Position numbers and translations under genes: made by a program. Of a DNA stretch of 64,000 nucleotides, positions 8,644 to 17,158 are shown piece by piece. The DNA is from Streptomyces cavernicola (GTDB taxonomy: Bacteria; Actinomycetota; Actinomycetes; Streptomycetales; Streptomycetaceae), in the NCBI RefSeq assembly GCF_029968035.1, contig NZ_JASCIQ010000038.1:21652-85651 (forward strand). The letters run 5' to 3'. Below the pieces are notes generated by a model, which was not told the DNA's origin, ran no database searches, and saw only the letters and a list, made by a program, of their open reading frames with translations. Numbering within the stretch: position 1 is the stretch's first letter; each line of letters opens with the position of its first letter.

Positions 8644-8694
8644 ATATTGAACCGTCAGATACGGCCTTCCGGTGCTTCGGATGAGGGGACCCCC

Positions 8695-9885
8695 ATGGAA
8701 CTGCCTCGGATCATCAGTGTCGACGACCACGTCATCGAGCCGGCGCACCTCTTCGAGACCTGGCTGCCGCAGAAGTACCGCGACCGCGGGCCCAAGCCGC
8801 TGACCGCAGGGATCGGCGAACTGGAGTACACCGGCGGCAAGTACGTCATCACCATGGACCCGGAGGGCCCGCCGACCGACTGGTGGATCTACGAGGACCT
8901 GAAGTTCCCGTACAAGCGGAACATCGCCGCCGTCGGCTTCGACCGGGACGACATGACCCTGGAGGGCATCACCCGGGCCGAGATGCGGCAGGGCTGCTGG
9001 GACCCGAAGGCCCGGCTCGCGGACATGGACCTCAACCATGTCGAGGCCAGCCTCTGCTTCCCGACCTTCCCCCGGTTCTGCGGGCAGACCTTTGCCGAAG
9101 CGCACGACAAGGAAGTGGCTCTGGCCTGCGTGCGCGCGTACAACGACTGGATGGTCGAGGAGTGGTGCGGGGACAGCGGGGGCCGGCTCATCCCGCTCTG
9201 CATCATCCCGCTGTGGGACATCGACCTGGCCGTCGCCGAGATCAAGCGGAACGCCGCGCGGGGCGTGCGGGCGGTCACCTTCTCCGAGATCCCGACCTAC
9301 CTCGGCCTGCCGTCCATCCACTCCGGGTACTGGGACCCGTTCTTCGCGATCTGCCAGGAGACCGGGACCGTCGTCAACATGCACATCGGGTCCAGCTCCC
9401 AGATGCCGGCGGCCTCCCCGGACGCGCCGCCCGCCGTGCAGGCCTCCCTTTCCTTCAACAACGCCATGGCCTCGATGATGGACTTCCTGTTCAGCGGGGT
9501 CCTGGTGAAGTTCCCGACGCTCAAACTCGCGTACAGCGAGGGGCAGATGGGCTGGATCCCGTACGCCCTGGAGCGCGCCGACGACGTGTGGGAGGAGCAC
9601 CGCGCCTGGGGCGGGGTGCGGGACCTGATCCCCGAGCCGCCGTCCACGTACTACTACCGGCAGATCTTCTGCTGCTTCTTCCGCGACAAGCACGGCGTCG
9701 CGTCCCTGGACGTCGTCGGCCGGGACAACGCCACCTTCGAGACGGACTACCCGCACGTCGACTCGACCTTCCCGCACACCAAGGAGGTCGCCCTCGACCA
9801 CGTCAAGGGCCTCGACGACGAGACCATCTACAAGCTCATGCGCGGCAACGCCATCCGCATGCTCGGCCTGGACCTCGACAAGTAG
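8695..9885 (+). CDS. Amidohydrolase-family (Amidohydro_2) metal-dependent hydrolase or decarboxylase
   Basis: 396 aa from ATG 8695 with GAGGGG just upstream. TIM-barrel metal-dependent hydrolase family. The N-terminal metal motif is VDDHVIEP, a central His lies in VNMHIGSSSQMP, and the C-terminal metal Asp lies in ETDYPHVDSTFP. The central stretch CFPTFPRFCGQTF is also strictly kept in the second copy at 59480-60730. The family includes aminocarboxymuconate-semialdehyde-type decarboxylases and hydrolases in actinobacterial steroid clusters; the exact reaction is unknown. It is first gene of an operon with two acyl-CoA dehydrogenases (8-bp gaps) and lies behind the shared operator. Confidence 0.85.
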   Translation: MELPRIISVDDHVIEPAHLFETWLPQKYRDRGPKPLTAGIGELEYTGGKYVITMDPEGPPTDWWIYEDLKFPYKRNIAAVGFDRDDMTLEGITRAEMRQGCWDPKARLADMDLNHVEASLCFPTFPRFCGQTFAEAHDKEVALACVRAYNDWMVEEWCGDSGGRLIPLCIIPLWDIDLAVAEIKRNAARGVRAVTFSEIPTYLGLPSIHSGYWDPFFAICQETGTVVNMHIGSSSQMPAASPDAPPAVQASLSFNNAMASMMDFLFSGVLVKFPTLKLAYSEGQMGWIPYALERADDVWEEHRAWGGVRDLIPEPPSTYYYRQIFCCFFRDKHGVASLDVVGRDNATFETDYPHVDSTFPHTKEVALDHVKGLDDETIYKLMRGNAIRMLGLDLDK

Positions 9886-9893
9886 GCGGCGGC

Positions 9894-11057
9894 ATGGACC
9901 TGACGTACACGGAGGAAGAGGAGGAGTTCCGGGCCGGGCTCCGCGCCTGGCTCGCGGACGTCCTCCCGCAGCTCCCGCCCCGCCCCGACCCCACCGACTG
10001 GCCCGGCCGCCGCGCCTACGACCTGGGCTGGCAGCGGCGGTTGTACGACGCCGGGTACGCGGGCCTGCACTGGCCCGTCGACGCGGGCGGCCGGGGCGCG
10101 ACCCCCACCCAGCACCTCATCTACCTGGAGGAGACCGAGCGGGCCGGGGCCCCGTACGTCGGCGCGAACTTCGTCGGCCTGCTGCACGCCGGGCCGACGA
10201 TCGCCGCCGAGGGCACGGCCGAGCAGCGGGCCCGCTGGCTGCCGCCGATCCTGCGCGGCGACGAGGCCTGGTGCCAGGGCTTCAGCGAACCGGACGCCGG
10301 GTCCGACCTCGCGGCCCTGCGCACCCGCGCGGTGCGCGACGGCGACCACTACGTCGTCACCGGCTCCAAGATCTGGACCTCGCACGCCGAGGTCGCCGAC
10401 TGGTGCGAACTCCTCGTCCGCACCACCCCCGTCAGCGAGGACGTGCCGAAACACCGCGGCATCAGCTGGCTCGCCCTGCCCATGGACGCACCCGGCGTCA
10501 CCGTACGGCCGCTGCGCACCCTCGCCGGGTCCACCGAGTTCGCCGAGATGTTCCTCGACGAGGTGCGGGTCCCCGTCGGCAACCGGGTCGGCGACGAGAA
10601 CGACGGCTGGCGCGTCACCATGGTCACGCTCTCCTTCGAACGCGGCACCGCTTTCGTCGGCGAGGTCGTCGCCTGCCGCCGCACCCTCGGCGCGCTCGCC
10701 GCCGAGGCCCGCAAGAACGGCCGCTGGGACGACCCGGTCCTGCGCCGCCGACTCGGCCGCCTGAACGTCGAGTTCAACGCCCTGTGGCGGCTCACCCAGT
10801 GGAACGTCTCCGAGGCCCAGCGCACCGGCGGCGTCCCCGGCACCGGCGGCTCCGTCTTCAAGCTCCGCTACTCGCACGCCCGCCAGGAGCTGTACGACAC
10901 GGCCGCCGAGGTCCTCGGGGCGGGGGCGCTCGACCTCGACCACGAGTGGGTGCTCGACCGGCTCTCCTCCCTCTCGTACACGATCGCCGCGGGCACCTCG
11001 CAGATCCAGCAGAACATCGTCGCCGAGCGCATCCTCGGCCTGCCGAAGGGGCGGTGA
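9894..11057 (+). CDS. Acyl-CoA dehydrogenase, catalytic-type subunit
   Basis: 387 aa, full family length. It introduces an alpha-beta double bond into an acyl-CoA using FAD. N-terminal helical domain: DLTYTEEEEEFRAGLRAWL. Middle domain: WCQGFSEPDAGSDLAALRTRA and the VTGSKIWTSHA segment. C-terminal helical domain ends SYTIAAGTSQIQQNIVAERI, the usual FAD/substrate-contact region. The gene starts 8 bp after the amidohydrolase and is followed 8 bp later by a shortened dehydrogenase. Such adjacent unequal pairs form alpha2-beta2 enzymes acting on bulky steroid-type CoA esters in mycobacteria, so a heteromer is plausible. Confidence 0.92.
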   Translation: MDLTYTEEEEEFRAGLRAWLADVLPQLPPRPDPTDWPGRRAYDLGWQRRLYDAGYAGLHWPVDAGGRGATPTQHLIYLEETERAGAPYVGANFVGLLHAGPTIAAEGTAEQRARWLPPILRGDEAWCQGFSEPDAGSDLAALRTRAVRDGDHYVVTGSKIWTSHAEVADWCELLVRTTPVSEDVPKHRGISWLALPMDAPGVTVRPLRTLAGSTEFAEMFLDEVRVPVGNRVGDENDGWRVTMVTLSFERGTAFVGEVVACRRTLGALAAEARKNGRWDDPVLRRRLGRLNVEFNALWRLTQWNVSEAQRTGGVPGTGGSVFKLRYSHARQELYDTAAEVLGAGALDLDHEWVLDRLSSLSYTIAAGTSQIQQNIVAERILGLPKGR

Positions 11058-11065
11058 GGCCCGCC

Positions 11066-11941
11066 ATGGACTTCCAACTCACCGAGGACCAGCGGGACTT
11101 GCAGCAGGGCGTACGCGAACTCCTCGCCGGACGCTTCGACCGCGAGGCGCTCCGGGACCTCGCCGACGGGCCCGAAGGGCCGGTGCTCGACCGGGAGCTG
11201 TGGCGCGAGCTCGGCGCGGCCGGGTTCTTCGCGCTGCGCCTCCCGGAGTCCGAGGGCGGCGTCGGCCTCGGGCTGCCCGAGGCCGTCCTCGCCTTCGAGG
11301 AGGCGGGCCGCGCCCTGCTGCCGGGCCCGCTCGTCGCCACCCACCTCGCGGCCGGCGCGGTCGAGGGCGCCGCCACCGGCGACACCGTGGTCACCGCCGT
11401 GGACAGCAGCGGCCTCGTGCCCTGGCTGGACGCCGCCGACGTCGTACGGGGCGACGCCGCGGGGGCCGTGCCCGTACGCTCCGCCGACCCGCTCACCCCG
11501 CTGCACCGCGCCCCCGCACGGCCGCCCGCCGCGCAGGACCCGGTCGCCGTCCTGCTCACCGCCGCCGAACAGCTCGGCAGCGCCGCCCGCAGCTGCGAGA
11601 CGGCCGTGACGTACGCCCGCGAGCGCAGCCAGTTCGGGCAGCCGATCGGCGCGTTCCAGGCCGTGAAGCACCTGTGCGCGCAGATGCTCGTCCGCACCGA
11701 GCTGGCGCGCGCCGCCGTCTACGCGGCCGCCGTCACCGCCGACCCCGCCGAGATCCGCGCGGCCGGGCTGCTCGCCGACGAGGCGGCCGTGCGCGGCGCG
11801 CGCGACTGCCTGCAGGTGTACGGCGGTATGGGCTTCACCTGGGAGGCCGATGTGCATCTGCACCTCAAGCGGGCCTGGCTGCGGTCCGAACTCGGTCCTT
11901 CGGCAGGCGCGGTGGAGGAGGAGTGGGCGGCGGCCCTGTGA
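11066..11941 (+). CDS. Shortened acyl-CoA dehydrogenase-like subunit
   Basis: 291 aa, roughly 90 shorter than typical members. The N-terminal helical domain (MDFQLTEDQRDLQQGVREL, GVGLGLPEAVLAFEEAGRAL) and C-terminal domain (TYARERSQFGQPIGAFQAVKH, DCLQVYGGMGFTWEAD) are well conserved. The middle beta domain is reduced to about residues 105-150 and lacks the usual flavin-contact sequence. It is likely the non-catalytic or FAD-sharing partner of the dehydrogenase immediately upstream. The C-terminal ARERSQFG and GG-F motifs are intact, so this is probably specialisation, not decay. Confidence 0.88.
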   Translation: MDFQLTEDQRDLQQGVRELLAGRFDREALRDLADGPEGPVLDRELWRELGAAGFFALRLPESEGGVGLGLPEAVLAFEEAGRALLPGPLVATHLAAGAVEGAATGDTVVTAVDSSGLVPWLDAADVVRGDAAGAVPVRSADPLTPLHRAPARPPAAQDPVAVLLTAAEQLGSAARSCETAVTYARERSQFGQPIGAFQAVKHLCAQMLVRTELARAAVYAAAVTADPAEIRAAGLLADEAAVRGARDCLQVYGGMGFTWEADVHLHLKRAWLRSELGPSAGAVEEEWAAAL

Positions 11942-12054
11942 GCTGGACGGCGTTGCCGACTGTGCTGATGGCGGCGTTGCCGCAAGTGATCGATTGACTA
12001 CCAAGAACGGTCGGTGAGAACAGCACAGAGTGACCGTGGGGCGTCGATATCGGC

Positions 12055-12378
12055 TTGTGTCCTAGGCGTGACTCGTCACGGCACGGAGTCGGGTCGACGC
12101 TCCGGTACGCTCCGTGGGATGCGAGCGGTTCTCTTGGCGAGCCATACCGGTGGGGCCCCAGTGGCGCTTCCGGAACCGGCGATGCCCGCCTCTCGCAGGG
12201 CATGGCGGCGTCTCACGCCCCCCTGTTCGACACCCCGCGGCGCGCGTCGCACAGTGTGCCGCACGCGTACTCCTTCGCGCTGGAATATGCCCGAAGCGCT
12301 TGTTGGGGTGACTGTACGTCAACCATGCTGTCTCGTACGGGGATCACGTTCCGTGACCCCGACGCGGCACGAGGCTGA
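12055..12378 (+). CDS. Possible small protein in a 474-bp gap (doubtful)
   Basis: A 107-codon frame beginning at a GTG. From about codon 50 (MAASHAPLFDTP) through SFALEYARSACWG codon usage has high third-position GC, but the first half does not, and no good ribosome binding site is visible. No recognisable domain. It fills the gap between the dehydrogenase operon and the HATPase gene, which otherwise contains nothing I can name. Treat it as a candidate only. Confidence 0.25.
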   Translation: MCPRRDSSRHGVGSTLRYAPWDASGSLGEPYRWGPSGASGTGDARLSQGMAASHAPLFDTPRRASHSVPHAYSFALEYARSACWGDCTSTMLSRTGITFRDPDAARG

Positions 12379-12415
12379 GCCCCAGCGGTCCCGCCGGATT
12401 CGGATGGTGTGAGCG

Positions 12416-12913
12416 GTGCAGGTGCTTCAAGTTCAGACGGAGGTCCGCCCCGACCCCGCGGAGGTGGGGCGGGCCCGTAGGTGGGCGAGGTCACGGCTCG
12501 CCGGTTCCGGTATAGAGGCGGACGAACCGCTGGCGGAGACGCTGGTGCTGCTGATCTCGGAGTTGGTCACCAACGCCGTGGTGCACACGGGCTGTCCGGC
12601 CGTGCTCAGTCTCCTCCTGCCGCCGACGCCCGCCTCCGCCCCGGGCACCGTGCGCGTGGAGGTCATCGACGCCTGCGCCCGCCCGCCGCGCCCCCGACAG
12701 GCCGAGGGCGAGGACACCAACGGTCGCGGCCTGGCCCTCGTGGACGGCCTCGCGGACCGCTGGGGCTGGCAGTCGGACGGCGGGGGCAAACGCATCTGGT
12801 GCGAGGTCGACCGCTACGAGCCGGAGCCGGAGCCGAGGGCCGCGGACGACGCCGTGGACGCAGCGCCGGTGCGCCACCTGGGTCCTGCGCAGATCGTGCC
12901 CTTCCCCGCCTGA
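12416..12913 (+). CDS. HATPase_c_2 ATP-binding protein (RsbW/anti-sigma-kinase type)
   Basis: 165 aa from a GTG start. GHKL-type ATPase with the N box ISELVTNAVVH (residues 47-57, metal-binding Asn53), a degenerate G1 region near VIDACARPPRP, and the G2 box NGRGLALVDGL (about residue 102). Streptomyces encodes dozens of these small proteins; they act as anti-sigma kinases or as regulatory partners of STAS proteins. No cognate STAS or sigma gene is adjacent. The C-terminal 35 residues are an acidic Pro-rich tail ending PAQIVPFPA. Confidence 0.85.
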   Translation: MQVLQVQTEVRPDPAEVGRARRWARSRLAGSGIEADEPLAETLVLLISELVTNAVVHTGCPAVLSLLLPPTPASAPGTVRVEVIDACARPPRPRQAEGEDTNGRGLALVDGLADRWGWQSDGGGKRIWCEVDRYEPEPEPRAADDAVDAAPVRHLGPAQIVPFPA

Positions 12914-13260
12914 GCCCCTGTGCTTTCTGAGCCTCTGTGCTCCTGAGCCTCTGTGCTCCTGAGCCTCCTGCGCCCCTCAGAGTCAACGGCCCTGCGGTGT
13001 AAGGGAATTGGCCGTACCCGGCTGTACGGCGTGGGGGATGGCGGCGCGCCCATGTCGCCCCGAGCGCGACATCGCGCGCCGCCAACGCACACGACACGCA
13101 CTCGCCGAGCACCTGCCCCTCGCCGGGCTCTCGGCGTCCCCTCGCGGCGGATCGCTGCCACAAGGGTGAGGAAACGGACACGAGACGTCAACACCCGCCG
13201 GGATGGTCCGCGTTCGGCCGTTCCTGTCCGGGCGGTTCGGGAGACGGCTCAGAAGGCGGC
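12914..13260. other. 347-bp intergenic stretch with a 16-17 bp tandem repeat
   Basis: Just after the HATPase stop codon, the unit TGAGCC(C/T)CTGTGCT plus two or three bases occurs three times at about 12911-12959, with a partial fourth copy to 12970. The remainder up to the cyclase-family gene (on the other strand) has no supported gene. Several open frames exist but lack ribosome binding sites and biased codon usage. Confidence 0.55.
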
Positions 13261-14235
13261 TCAGAAGACGGCCACCGGGGCGACCGGTGTGCCCGTCGCG
13301 CCGACGAACGGCTCCGGCATCGCGGTCAGCAGGAACGTGTACCGCGACTCCTGTGCACAGGCTGTGGACAACTCTTCGAGCTGCCAGTTCTGCCCCTGCG
13401 GCATGCCCATCTCGACCAGGTCGAGGGCGTGCACCGGCAGCCACAGGTTCTCGATCTCCGGCGGGAAGATCTCGAAGGTCAACGTGTCGTTGGCGACCGC
13501 CGCCACGTCCCGTGCGTGGAACCACTCCGGCGTACGGATCGACAGGCCCGGCGACGGATAGCCGTACCCGTGCTTGTCGCCCGCCAGATAGACCTGCACC
13601 TGCCCGGTCCGTACGAGCACGATGTCGCCGGAGCGGACCTTCGTGCCGGCGAACTCCTCGGCCTCCTCCAGGTCTTCAGGGGTCACCGCGTGATCGCCGG
13701 GCAGGCGGTCCAGGCCCTTGGCGCGGGCCACGTCCAGCAGGACGCCGCGCGAGACGACGTGCCGCATCGCGGCGGCCGCGCCGAACTCCGCGCCGTTGTG
13801 GGCCGTGATCGTGTGCGCGGGGCGGCCGTTGTAGAGGCGGCCCGAGTGCGAGACATGCGACAGGGCGTCCCAGTGCGTCGCGCACTGCAGGCCCATCGTG
13901 ACGGCGTCGTCGCTGCAGGCCACCGTGCCCGGACCGAACAGCTCCTGGTTGATCTGCACCATCGTGTGGAACGGGTTGATCCGCCCCTGGATCATCCCGC
14001 TCTGCACGCCGTCCTCCTTCAACGGCAGTGCGAGCGGTATCCGTTGCCCGGTCCTGACCTCGGCGGTCGCGCCCCGTACGACCTCGTCGGTGATCAGGTT
14101 GAGGGTGCCCAGCTCGTCGTCGGCGCCCCAACGGCCCCAGTTGTTCACGCGCTTGGCGATGTCGTGGAACTCCGGCGGCAGCGACGAGGGGTGCGCGGCG
14201 GGCTCGGGCGAAGGCTGTGACGAAGGCGATGACAT
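13261..14235 (-). CDS. Cyclase-family (kynurenine-formamidase-like) metal-dependent hydrolase
   Basis: 324 aa. Member of the cyclase / KynB superfamily, which hydrolyses N-formyl, lactone or cyclic-amide bonds using a metal bound by a conserved His-rich motif. Here the motif is QCATHWDALSHVSH, matching the H-x-D-x3-H pattern. Other family features are NNWGRWGADDELGTLNLI near residue 32, SGDIVLVRTGQ, and the C-terminal FEIFPPEIENLWLPVHALDL. It is divergent from the SDR gene, and the intergenic region carries the shared operator, so it probably opens a ring or lactone intermediate in the same catabolic scheme (inference). Confidence 0.87.
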   Translation of the reverse strand: MSSPSSQPSPEPAAHPSSLPPEFHDIAKRVNNWGRWGADDELGTLNLITDEVVRGATAEVRTGQRIPLALPLKEDGVQSGMIQGRINPFHTMVQINQELFGPGTVACSDDAVTMGLQCATHWDALSHVSHSGRLYNGRPAHTITAHNGAEFGAAAAMRHVVSRGVLLDVARAKGLDRLPGDHAVTPEDLEEAEEFAGTKVRSGDIVLVRTGQVQVYLAGDKHGYGYPSPGLSIRTPEWFHARDVAAVANDTLTFEIFPPEIENLWLPVHALDLVEMGMPQGQNWQLEELSTACAQESRYTFLLTAMPEPFVGATGTPVAPVAVF

Positions 14236-14284
14236 CCGGGGCCTCCTGAGGGCTTGTGTTCCCGTATCTGATGACCCATAGAAT

Positions 14285-14299
14285 CTAACGGTCCGTCAG
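14285..14299. promoter_or_regulatory. Operator palindrome between cyclase and SDR genes
   Basis: Reads CTAACGGTCCGTCAG, one arm mismatch from the consensus. It lies 23 bp upstream of the SDR start. A second degenerate copy (TCTGATGACCCATAGA) lies at 14267-14282, close in sequence to the site at 8628-8644. Probably controls one or both divergent genes. Confidence 0.7.
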
Positions 14300-14321
14300 A
14301 AACCGCGGGAAGGGGCCGGAC

Positions 14322-15233
14322 GTGGGGAACTTCTTGGCAGGCAAGGTCGTCGCCGTCACCGGGGCCGGGCGCGGCATCGGCAGGGCCGTGGCGCTCGCCG
14401 CGGCCGCCGAGGGCGCGAAGGTCGTCGTGAACGACTACGGGGTCTCGATCGAGGGCGGTGAACCCGCGAGCGAGGTCGCCGAGTCGGTGGTCAAGGAGAT
14501 CGTGGCCGCGGGCGGGGAGGCCGTCGCCGTGGCCGACGACATCTCGACGATGGCCGGCGGCCAGCGCATCGTGGACACCGCGCTCGCCGAGTACGGGCGG
14601 ATCGACGGCGTCGTGTGCGTCGCCGGGATCCTGCGCGAGCGGATGCTGTTCAACATGTCCGAGGAGGAGTGGGACCCGGTGGTCGCCACCCATCTGAAGG
14701 GCACGTTCACGGTGTTCCGGGCCGCGTCCGCGGTGATGCGGCGGCAGGGCTCCGGCACGCTGATCGGCTTCACCTCCGGCAACCACCAGGGATCCGTGGC
14801 GCAGGCCAACTACTCGGCGGCCAAGGGCGGGATCATCTCGCTCGTACGCAGCGCGGCGCTCGGCCTGAACAAGTACGGGGTGACTGCGAATGCTGTGGCC
14901 CCGGTCGCGCGTACGCGGATGTCGGCGAACGTGCCGATGGAGCTGAAGGAGATCGGGGAGCCGGAGGATGTGGCGGCGCTCGTCGTCTACCTGCTGAGCG
15001 AGCGGGCCCGCGCCGAGAAGATCACCGGGCAGGTGTACACGATCGCCGGGCCGAAGATCGCGGTGTGGGCACAGCCGCGGGAGCTGCGGGCAGGGTACGC
15101 GGAGGGAGCCTGGACACCGGAGAAGGTGGCGGATTTTCTGCCGGGGACGGTGGGGGTTGATCCGATGCCGATGCTGGCGCAGTTGGAGGCCATGGCGGAG
15201 GCGGCGGCGAAGAAGGACCGCCCGAACGCCTAG
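14322..15233 (+). CDS. Short-chain dehydrogenase/reductase
   Basis: 303 aa from a GTG start with GGAAGGGG about 7 bp upstream. NAD(P)-binding Rossmann motif TGAGRGIGRAVAL at residues about 14-26, active-site Tyr and Lys in YSAAKGG (Ser in FTSGN upstream), and the NAG position replaced by CVAG. About 60 C-terminal residues beyond the usual 250-aa SDR core, as in the hydroxyacyl-CoA dehydrogenases of multifunctional enzyme type 2. It probably oxidises a 3-hydroxyacyl-CoA or ring alcohol in the beta-oxidation-like pathway encoded around it. Promoter overlaps the shared operator. Confidence 0.9.
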   Translation: MGNFLAGKVVAVTGAGRGIGRAVALAAAAEGAKVVVNDYGVSIEGGEPASEVAESVVKEIVAAGGEAVAVADDISTMAGGQRIVDTALAEYGRIDGVVCVAGILRERMLFNMSEEEWDPVVATHLKGTFTVFRAASAVMRRQGSGTLIGFTSGNHQGSVAQANYSAAKGGIISLVRSAALGLNKYGVTANAVAPVARTRMSANVPMELKEIGEPEDVAALVVYLLSERARAEKITGQVYTIAGPKIAVWAQPRELRAGYAEGAWTPEKVADFLPGTVGVDPMPMLAQLEAMAEAAAKKDRPNA

Positions 15234-15239
15234 GCCTCC

Positions 15240-15470
15240 CGAGACTCCGGGGCTCCGCCCCGGGCCCCGTTTTTTCTCCCCGCCCCGCCCCTTCCCGAAA
15301 GACTGCCGTCGGCTACGGGGGCCAGCCCCCGGAACCCCCGCTCCTCAAACGCCGGAGGGGCTGAATTCGGCAGCCCTTTCAGGGGCGCGGGGAACTGCGC
15401 GAGCGGCCACGACGGCGCGGCAGTCGAACGAACAGCGCCGCTGGCTTTCGGGAAGGGGCGGGGTGGGGAT
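15240..15470. repeat. Dispersed GC-rich intergenic repeat, copy 1
   Basis: Contains the modules seen in later copies: GGCTCCGCCCCGG near 15250, CCGCCCCTTCCCGAAAG near 15285, CTCAAACGCCGGAGGGGCT near 15344, and the core GGGGCGCGGGGAACTGCGCGA at 15382-15402 followed by a CGGCCACGACGGCG tail. It fills the 280 bp between the SDR and alcohol dehydrogenase genes. The core can fold into a hairpin. Confidence 0.75.
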
Positions 15471-15514
15471 CAACACCGTTCGTACGACTTGGAGTTCAGG
15501 GAAGAGGAGTTGCC

Positions 15515-16582
15515 GTGAGAGGTGTCGTGTTCGATGGCGAGAGGCCGCGGGTCGTCGAGGACCTGGAGGTGCGGGACCCGGGGCCCGGGGAGGTGCTCGT
15601 CAAGGTGGCCGCGGCGGGCCTGTGCCACAGCGACCTGTCGGTGGTGGACGGCACGATCCCCTTCCCCGTACCGGTGGTCCTCGGACACGAGGGCGCCGGC
15701 GTGGTGGAGGCGGTGGGGGCAGGGGTCGTACACGTCGCGCCCGGGGATCATGTGGCCCTTTCCACGCTGGCGAGTTGCGGGGCGTGCGCGGACTGCGACC
15801 GAGGCCGGCCCACGATGTGCCGGCGTGCGATCGGGCGCCCGGAGCGGCCGTTCACGCGGGGCGGGGAGCCGGTGTTCCAGTTCGCCGCGAACTCCGCGTT
15901 CGCCGAGCGCACCCTCGTCAAGGCCGTACAGGCGGTGAAGATCCCCGAGGAGGTGCCGCTGACCTCGGCCGCGCTGATGGGCTGCGGGGTCGTGACCGGG
16001 GTGGGCGCCGTCCTGAACCGGGCGCGGGTCGAGCGCGGGGACAGCGTCCTGGTGATCGGCGCGGGCGGCATCGGCCTCAACGTGCTGCAGGGGGCCCGCC
16101 TCGCCGGGGCGACCACGATCGTCGCGGTCGACGCCAACCCCGAAAAGGCGGACGCGGCACGGCAGTTCGGGGCCACGCACTTCGTCGACGCCTCGGCGGC
16201 CGCCGACGTACCGGCCGCCGTACGGGAGATCCTGCCGACCGGAGTGGACCACGCCTTCGAGTGCGTGGGCCGCGCCGAGCTGATCCGGCAGGCCGTCGAC
16301 CTCCTCGACCGGCACGGCCAGGCGATCCTGCTCGGCATGACCGCGCCGAAGGTCGAGGCGTCGTTCCTGCCCGCGGCGATGTTCCTGGATAAGTCGATCC
16401 TCGGCTGCCGGTACGGGTCCAGCCGCCCGCAGCGGGACATGGCGCTGTACGCGGAGCTGTATCTGAAGGGAGAGCTGATGCTGGACGAGCTGGTGTCCGC
16501 GACCTATCCCGTCGCGGAGTTCGGGCGGGCCGTGGAGGATCTGCACGCGGGGAAGGTGGCTCGGGGGGTGCTGACGTTCTGA
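15515..16582 (+). CDS. Zinc-dependent alcohol dehydrogenase (MDR family)
   Basis: 355 aa from GTG with GAGGAG upstream. Catalytic zinc ligands are Cys in GLCHSDLS, His-Glu in LGHEGAG and Cys in LMGCGVVTG. Structural zinc is bound by the four-Cys lobe CGACADCDRGRPTMC. The NAD-binding motif is VIGAGGIGLNVLQGA. It is the length of class-III-like and mycothiol or aryl alcohol dehydrogenases. It oxidises an alcohol or reduces an aldehyde; substrate unknown. It has no shared operator in front of it. Its stop codon forms part of a hairpin with the convergent acetyltransferase gene. Confidence 0.92.
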   Translation: MRGVVFDGERPRVVEDLEVRDPGPGEVLVKVAAAGLCHSDLSVVDGTIPFPVPVVLGHEGAGVVEAVGAGVVHVAPGDHVALSTLASCGACADCDRGRPTMCRRAIGRPERPFTRGGEPVFQFAANSAFAERTLVKAVQAVKIPEEVPLTSAALMGCGVVTGVGAVLNRARVERGDSVLVIGAGGIGLNVLQGARLAGATTIVAVDANPEKADAARQFGATHFVDASAAADVPAAVREILPTGVDHAFECVGRAELIRQAVDLLDRHGQAILLGMTAPKVEASFLPAAMFLDKSILGCRYGSSRPQRDMALYAELYLKGELMLDELVSATYPVAEFGRAVEDLHAGKVARGVLTF

Positions 16583-16602
16583 GCGGTCGGCGTGACCGCT
16601 CA
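16580..16602. terminator. Bidirectional hairpin containing both stop codons
   Basis: TGAGCGGTC-ggcgt-GACCGCTCA is a perfect 9-bp stem. Its left end is the TGA of the alcohol dehydrogenase, and its right end is the complement of the TGA of the acetyltransferase on the other strand. It sits exactly where two converging transcripts must end. Confidence 0.7.
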
Positions 16603-17148
16603 GCCCGAGACCGTGGCCGCCGACCGAACACCGAACCACTGCTCCGCGCCGAACTCCTCGAACCGCTCCACCTCGGTGAACCCCAGCCGCTGCGCGAGGC
16701 GCATCGAGCGGGCGTTGGCGGTCTGGGTGCAGAGCACCACCGGCTCGTCGGGGAGTACGCGGGCGAACCAGTCGAGTACCGCTGTGCACGCCTCGGCGGC
16801 GTACCCGCGTCCCCACGCCCCCGGCAGCAACAAGTAGCCGAGCTCGGCCTCCCCGGCGTCCGGAAGGACATGCCCGGGACGCTCCGCGTCACGACGGTCG
16901 AGCGACACCGTGCCGACCATCGCGCCGCCGGCATCGACGACGAACACGCCGGGACGGCGGCCCGGCACCTCGGGCACCGCACGTTCCAACTCGTCGCGGG
17001 CGCGGGGCCCACCGAGGTAGGTGTGCACGTCCGGCGAGGCGAACAGCTCGATGAACGCCGTACGGTCCCGGGCCTCCGACTCACGGAGCAGCAGCCGTTG
17101 AGTCCTGATCGGGGCGGGCGGCCAGGGGACGGGTCCGAGTCCGGTCAT
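16600..17148 (-). CDS. GNAT-family N-acetyltransferase
   Basis: 182 aa. RimJ/RimL-like GNAT: TQRLLLRESEARDRTAF at the N-terminus, acetyl-CoA-binding loop LLPGAWGRGYAAEAC, and C-terminal TANARSMRLAQRLGFTEVERF. The family acetylates small amines or protein N-termini; the acceptor is unknown. It is the last gene of a leftward group beginning with the TPR regulator, with a 10-bp gap after the flavoprotein gene. Start ATG at 17148; a TTG 9 bp upstream is an alternative. Confidence 0.85.
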   Translation of the reverse strand: MTGLGPVPWPPAPIRTQRLLLRESEARDRTAFIELFASPDVHTYLGGPRARDELERAVPEVPGRRPGVFVVDAGGAMVGTVSLDRRDAERPGHVLPDAGEAELGYLLLPGAWGRGYAAEACTAVLDWFARVLPDEPVVLCTQTANARSMRLAQRLGFTEVERFEEFGAEQWFGVRSAATVSG

Positions 17149-17158
17149 GGCGGGCAAC

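Noticed and set aside
8883..9893. Long open frame upstream of and in frame with the first acyl-CoA dehydrogenase
   Set aside because: It lies inside the amidohydrolase gene in another frame, with Arg/Gly-rich shadow translation; the dehydrogenase family start is MDLTYTEEE at 9894.
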